From NCBI GenBank assembly GCA_003151555.1, contig PLXU01000101.1:1-8498 (forward strand): a stretch of 8,498 nucleotides of DNA, written 5' to 3'. Below, in pieces: positions 5,900 to 8,498 of the stretch. The DNA comes from Acidimicrobiaceae bacterium. Its GTDB lineage: Bacteria > Actinomycetota > Acidimicrobiia > Acidimicrobiales > RAAP-2. Positions within the stretch are counted from its first letter, which is position 1. Every line of letters starts with the position of its first letter. The translations under genes and the position numbers were made by a program. The notes beneath the pieces are model-generated. The model saw nothing but the letters and a program-made list of their open reading frames with translations. It was not told where the DNA came from and ran no database searches.

Positions 5900-7870
5900 C
5901 TAGCCAATGGTGATCGTGGTGGCGTCCAACGTGGTGAGATCGGCGTCCACAGTGCCATGTGCAGTGATGTGCGAACCAGCCGTGACGTCAGCCAAGGTTG
6001 CGGGCGCACCGGCCTTGGTGTAGATCGTCGTGGCGCTCACCAGGATGGTGCGGGCAAATCCCTTGCCGCCCCTGATGGTGATCGTGTTGCCCGAGACCGC
6101 GATCACAGGCCCCGAGAGCGTGGCCAACAGGATGTTGACGCTCAGGGCCGTGGTCGGCGCTGTTGAGTTGACACCGACGTCGGCGCTGTCACCGGCCACG
6201 AGTGCGGCGGCGGTCAACACGGTGGAGCCTTCGGTGAAGGTCGTCGTAGCCGTAATGTTAAAGGTCGCCGTCGAGCCGTTCAGTCGGTTAAGCGTGAACG
6301 AGGTTGGCGTAACGCCCGTGACGAGGCCGCGAATGGTCTCGGCGTGACCGCTGCTCTTGATCGCCACCGAGGTCGCGTCCAGCATTGTGAGGTTGGCGTC
6401 GATGGTGCCAACCGCGACGATGTTCGAGCCAACTATGACGTCCGCCAAGGTCGCGGGGTTGCCGCCTTCGCTGTACGTCGTGGTGTCACTGACCTGCACG
6501 GTGCGGGCGAATCCCTGGCCACCGGTGATGGTGATGAGGTTGCCGGCGACGGCGCTCACTTTACCGGCCAACCTGGCCTGGACAATGTTGATCCGCAGAG
6601 CCGTGGTGGGGTCGGTGGAGTTAACTTGCACGTCGACCGTGTCGCCGACCGCCAAGGATGGGACCGTCATCGAGGCGGCGCCGTCGGTGATGATCGTCGA
6701 GGGCGTGATGGTAAAGGTAGTGGTCTTGCCGTCGTTGCGATTAACCGTGACCGAAGTCGTGGTGACGCCAGTGATGATGCCGCGATACGTGATCGCGTGA
6801 CCGACTTCACGAATGAAGATCTTCGTCGCGTCGAGCGTCGTGAGGTTTGCGTCAATCAAGCCTTGGGCAATGATGACCGAGCCGACCGTGACGTTAGCCA
6901 AGGTCGCGGGCTTACCGCCCTCGACGTACGTGGTGGTGGCGCTCACCGTAATCGCACGGCCAAAGCCCTTACCCGTCACGATGGTAATCGAGTTGCCGTT
7001 CACGACCGTGACTCGGCCAGCCAACGTGGACTGCAGGATGCCGATCTTGAGGGCGATCATCGGAGCCGTGGTGTACACGTCGACGTTCACCTTGTCGCCC
7101 ACGACCAATGACGCAGCGGTCAAGATCGTCGCGCCCTGGTGAAAGACGGTGGTTGGGGTGATGGTGTACGTGGCGATGACACGGTTCAAGCGGTTCACCG
7201 TCACCGAGGTATTGGTAACGGCGGTCACCATGCCGTGGTAGGTCACGACGTGGCCCGGGGCGTTGATGGTGACCAGCAGTGCGTCCAGGGTCGTGAGGTT
7301 CACGTCAATGGTGCCTCGAGAGAAGACCTCTGAACCAACGGTGACGTCCGCCAAAGTGGCGCTCGCGCCGTGCTCACGGAAGGTCGTGGCGGCGCTCACC
7401 AGGATGTTACGGGCGAAACCCTGGGGACCGGTGATGGTGATCAGGTTACCGACCACCGCGGTCACCTTACCGGACAACTCCGCCAGCTCAATGTTGATCT
7501 TGAGCGCTGTAGTACGTGCGCTACGCGCGAGGCGAATGTTGATCCGGTCGCCCACCACGAGTGAAGCCTCGGTGGTTGCCTGGTAGCCCTCGGTGAAGGT
7601 GGTCGTGGGCGTAATGGTGTAGGTCGTGATCTTGCCGTCCCAGCGATCGACCGTCACGGTCGTTGCGGTAACGGCAGTTACGAGACCGCCCTCGCCAATT
7701 CGCGGGTAGAGGAAGCGAGAAATCCTTGAGCTCGCGACGTCGTGGTGCCTGGACCACGCGCCACGGTGGGTCGCGCCCGACGCGAGACCGCCGGCGCTCA
7801 GCATCAGGGCCATCGCAATGGTTACTGAACCAGCTGCACGTCCCGCCAACTTCATCTTGTTCGAATACAT
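5900..7870 (-). CDS. Secreted DUF5666-like repeat protein (4 x 151 residues)
   Basis: A 656-residue exported protein. The start chosen is ATG 7870, since GGGAGG ends six bases before it; an in-frame ATG 14 codons upstream (7912) lacks such a site. The signal peptide is basic (NKMKLAGR, 4-11), then hydrophobic (12-30), with a probable cleavage near GLASGA (28-33). After a short His/Arg-rich linker, four units start at G62, G213, G364 and G515, exactly 151 residues apart. Each unit has two related beta modules of the DUF5666 type. The first reads TxVTVNR..GK..TYTITPTT.F..G, then LVVGD and TTAL.INI. The second reads GNxITITGGQGFAR, VSATTTY.EGG.PATLADVTVGS, then GTIDANLTTLDAT. The protein is Thr-rich and has no cysteine. 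DUF5666 modules occur in secreted bacterial proteins of unknown function. A structural or surface role is inferred from repetition and neighbours. It has no wall-sorting motif or C-terminal membrane anchor. Confidence 0.87.
   Translation of the reverse strand: MYSNKMKLAGRAAGSVTIAMALMLSAGGLASGATHRGAWSRHHDVASSRISRFLYPRIGEGGLVTAVTATTVTVDRWDGKITTYTITPTTTFTEGYQATTEASLVVGDRINIRLARSARTTALKINIELAELSGKVTAVVGNLITITGPQGFARNILVSAATTFREHGASATLADVTVGSEVFSRGTIDVNLTTLDALLVTINAPGHVVTYHGMVTAVTNTSVTVNRLNRVIATYTITPTTVFHQGATILTAASLVVGDKVNVDVYTTAPMIALKIGILQSTLAGRVTVVNGNSITIVTGKGFGRAITVSATTTYVEGGKPATLANVTVGSVIIAQGLIDANLTTLDATKIFIREVGHAITYRGIITGVTTTSVTVNRNDGKTTTFTITPSTIITDGAASMTVPSLAVGDTVDVQVNSTDPTTALRINIVQARLAGKVSAVAGNLITITGGQGFARTVQVSDTTTYSEGGNPATLADVIVGSNIVAVGTIDANLTMLDATSVAIKSSGHAETIRGLVTGVTPTSFTLNRLNGSTATFNITATTTFTEGSTVLTAAALVAGDSADVGVNSTAPTTALSVNILLATLSGPVIAVSGNTITIRGGKGFARTILVSATTIYTKAGAPATLADVTAGSHITAHGTVDADLTTLDATTITIG
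5903..7687 (-). repeat. Four tandem 453-bp (151-residue) coding repeats
   Basis: Units at 7235-7687, 6782-7234, 6329-6781 and 5903-6328. The last lacks the nine-residue linker that ends the others. The register was fixed on the opening G-[LMI]-[VI]-T-[AG]-V motif, which recurs at exactly 151-residue steps with no insertion or deletion. Protein identity between units is high but DNA wording differs, so they are not recent exact copies. They may still recombine or mis-assemble. Confidence 0.85.
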
Positions 7871-7941
7871 GGTGATCCTCCCGTTACAGACGTTCAAGAT
7901 GATCTCGAACAAGAGTCAGTATTACTTTTCAGATTGTGAGG

Positions 7942-7971
7942 ATTATGTGAAAGAGCAGTGCGTCGGCTCAA
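7942..7971 (-). promoter_or_regulatory. Possible sigma-A-like promoter of the DUF5666-repeat gene
   Basis: On the minus strand TTGAGC (7971-7966) and CATAAT (7947-7942) are separated by 18 bp. Each is one or two bases from the -35/-10 consensus. Transcription would begin near 7935, giving a leader of about 65 bases with the strong GGGAGG ribosome site before ATG 7870. This is placed by eye only. Confidence 0.4.
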
Positions 7972-7981
7972 GGTTTCTGTG

Positions 7982-7998
7982 AAAAGTCAGAGACTTTT
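7982..7998. promoter_or_regulatory. Palindrome AAAAGTCAGAGACTTTT in the divergent intergenic region
   Basis: Perfect 7-bp arms (AAAAGTC/GACTTTT) around AGA, 10 bp beyond the putative -35 of the DUF5666 gene and 78 bp before the questin-oxidase-like start. The site suits an operator shared by both divergent genes. A weak hairpin is the alternative. Confidence 0.3.
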
Positions 7999-8076
7999 TG
8001 GCTGCGCCGGAACGCGTTCGATCAGGCGCCAAAGGGACCGATTTTCTTTCCCGGCAACGCCAATAACGTCACCATC

Positions 8077-8498
8077 GTGACGAAGAACGACTATTCGGTG
8101 CTCTCAGAATTACTCGACGAAGAACTCGGTAACGATCCCACGACTGTGCGTCACCTCACCAACCACCTACCGATGGCGCTGGTGGCTAAAGCGAACTTGG
8201 GGGCCGACGACGACGAGTTACGGAGATTCGCCACCATCTACGCCCGGCGCAACGTACCTCTCGCCGCGGTCCACCACGAACTAACTCGCGCCAACTGGAC
8301 GAGCGCGATTGGCCAGAAAGGCGCCTCCGGCGATCTGCGCGACTACTTCGTTCGCTGCGTCAGCGACGCGGGCATTGACGAAACCTTGCGAGCTCACTTG
8401 CCCGCCCTGCTGCCCGGTATCAGCGGCGCCGCATTTCACGGCGCAATCCGCCTCGCCTACGCGTTAGAGGTGCAGTCGCCAACTCGAGTGGCGGCCGG
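8077..8498 (+). CDS. Questin oxidase-family protein (DUF4243), N-terminal part
   Basis: The frame runs from GTG 8077 off the right edge; 140 codons are visible. The family is named after fungal questin oxidase, which opens an anthraquinone ring by a Baeyer-Villiger-like oxidation. Bacterial members are common but mostly of unknown substrate. Seen: an N-terminal helix LSELLDEELGNDPT (9-22), the family signature NHLPMAL (29-35) followed by a short linker and helix DDDELRRFATIYARR (44-58), DYFVRCVSDAGIDETLRAHLPALLPGI (89-115), and the second signature AAFHGAIRLAYALE (118-131). The His30 and His121 positions are typical. GTG 8077 is the only usable start I find after the in-frame stop at 7948-7950. 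No clear Shine-Dalgarno precedes it. It is divergent from the DUF5666 gene and looks functionally unrelated to the surface proteins. Confidence 0.85.
   Translation, partial: MTKNDYSVLSELLDEELGNDPTTVRHLTNHLPMALVAKANLGADDDELRRFATIYARRNVPLAAVHHELTRANWTSAIGQKGASGDLRDYFVRCVSDAGIDETLRAHLPALLPGISGAAFHGAIRLAYALEVQSPTRVAA

Noticed and set aside
6030..7586. Long plus-strand open frames opposite the DUF5666-repeat gene
   Set aside because: Complement of a highly repetitive coding region; no signal, ribosome site or domain.
5903..7687. Regular 453-bp repeats considered as a CRISPR or satellite array
   Set aside because: The repeats are in-frame protein units with diverged DNA, not identical short repeats with unique spacers.
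7871..7912. Upstream ATG (7912) as start of the DUF5666-repeat gene
   Set aside because: It lacks a ribosome site, would put residues before a normal signal peptide, and the ATG at 7870 has an ideal GGGAGG.

Overview
The window reads as a chromosomal stretch of a GC-rich actinomycete. The clues are GC-biased third codon positions, a LytR-CpsA-Psr (LCP) wall-polymer ligase with an actinobacterial-type N-terminus, and a family of secreted Ala/Thr/Val-rich proteins. Acidimicrobiia or a related deep lineage is my guess, at low confidence. No rRNA, tRNA, CRISPR array, insertion sequence or phage gene was seen.

All genes but the last lie on the minus strand. Read in their own direction (right to left) they are: a secreted 656-residue protein made of four repeats of exactly 151 residues, each with two DUF5666-like modules (5900-7870); a 243-residue secreted protein with a TasA/camelysin-like layout (4634-5365); its paralogue (2863 to about 3543); a 600-residue secreted protein with three ~140-residue Cys-pair repeats and a fibronectin-III-like C-terminal domain (1043-2845); a GNAT acetyltransferase (390-998); and the N-terminal part of an LCP protein running off the left edge (1-368). 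The only plus-strand gene is the 5' part of a questin-oxidase-family protein (8077-8498), divergent from the DUF5666 gene.

The genes at 2863-3543 and 1043-2845 are 17 bp apart and almost certainly one transcript. GNAT and LCP follow with gaps of 44 and 21 bp, so up to four genes may be co-transcribed. The second paralogue and the DUF5666 gene look like separate units. Each has a long non-coding flank and a terminator-like hairpin followed by TTT downstream (4525-4561 and 5809-5862).

The main interest is the group of four exported, beta-rich, repetitive proteins beside a cell-wall polymer ligase. Two of them are ungapped ~70% identical duplicates with a conserved disulfide pair and a conserved C-terminal W-T-S ending. 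By inference this could be a locus for a surface fibre, extracellular matrix or cell-envelope layer. None of the four has a function I can assign with certainty. The leader of the 243-residue gene carries several inverted repeats, two of them mutually exclusive, which suggests regulation at RNA level.
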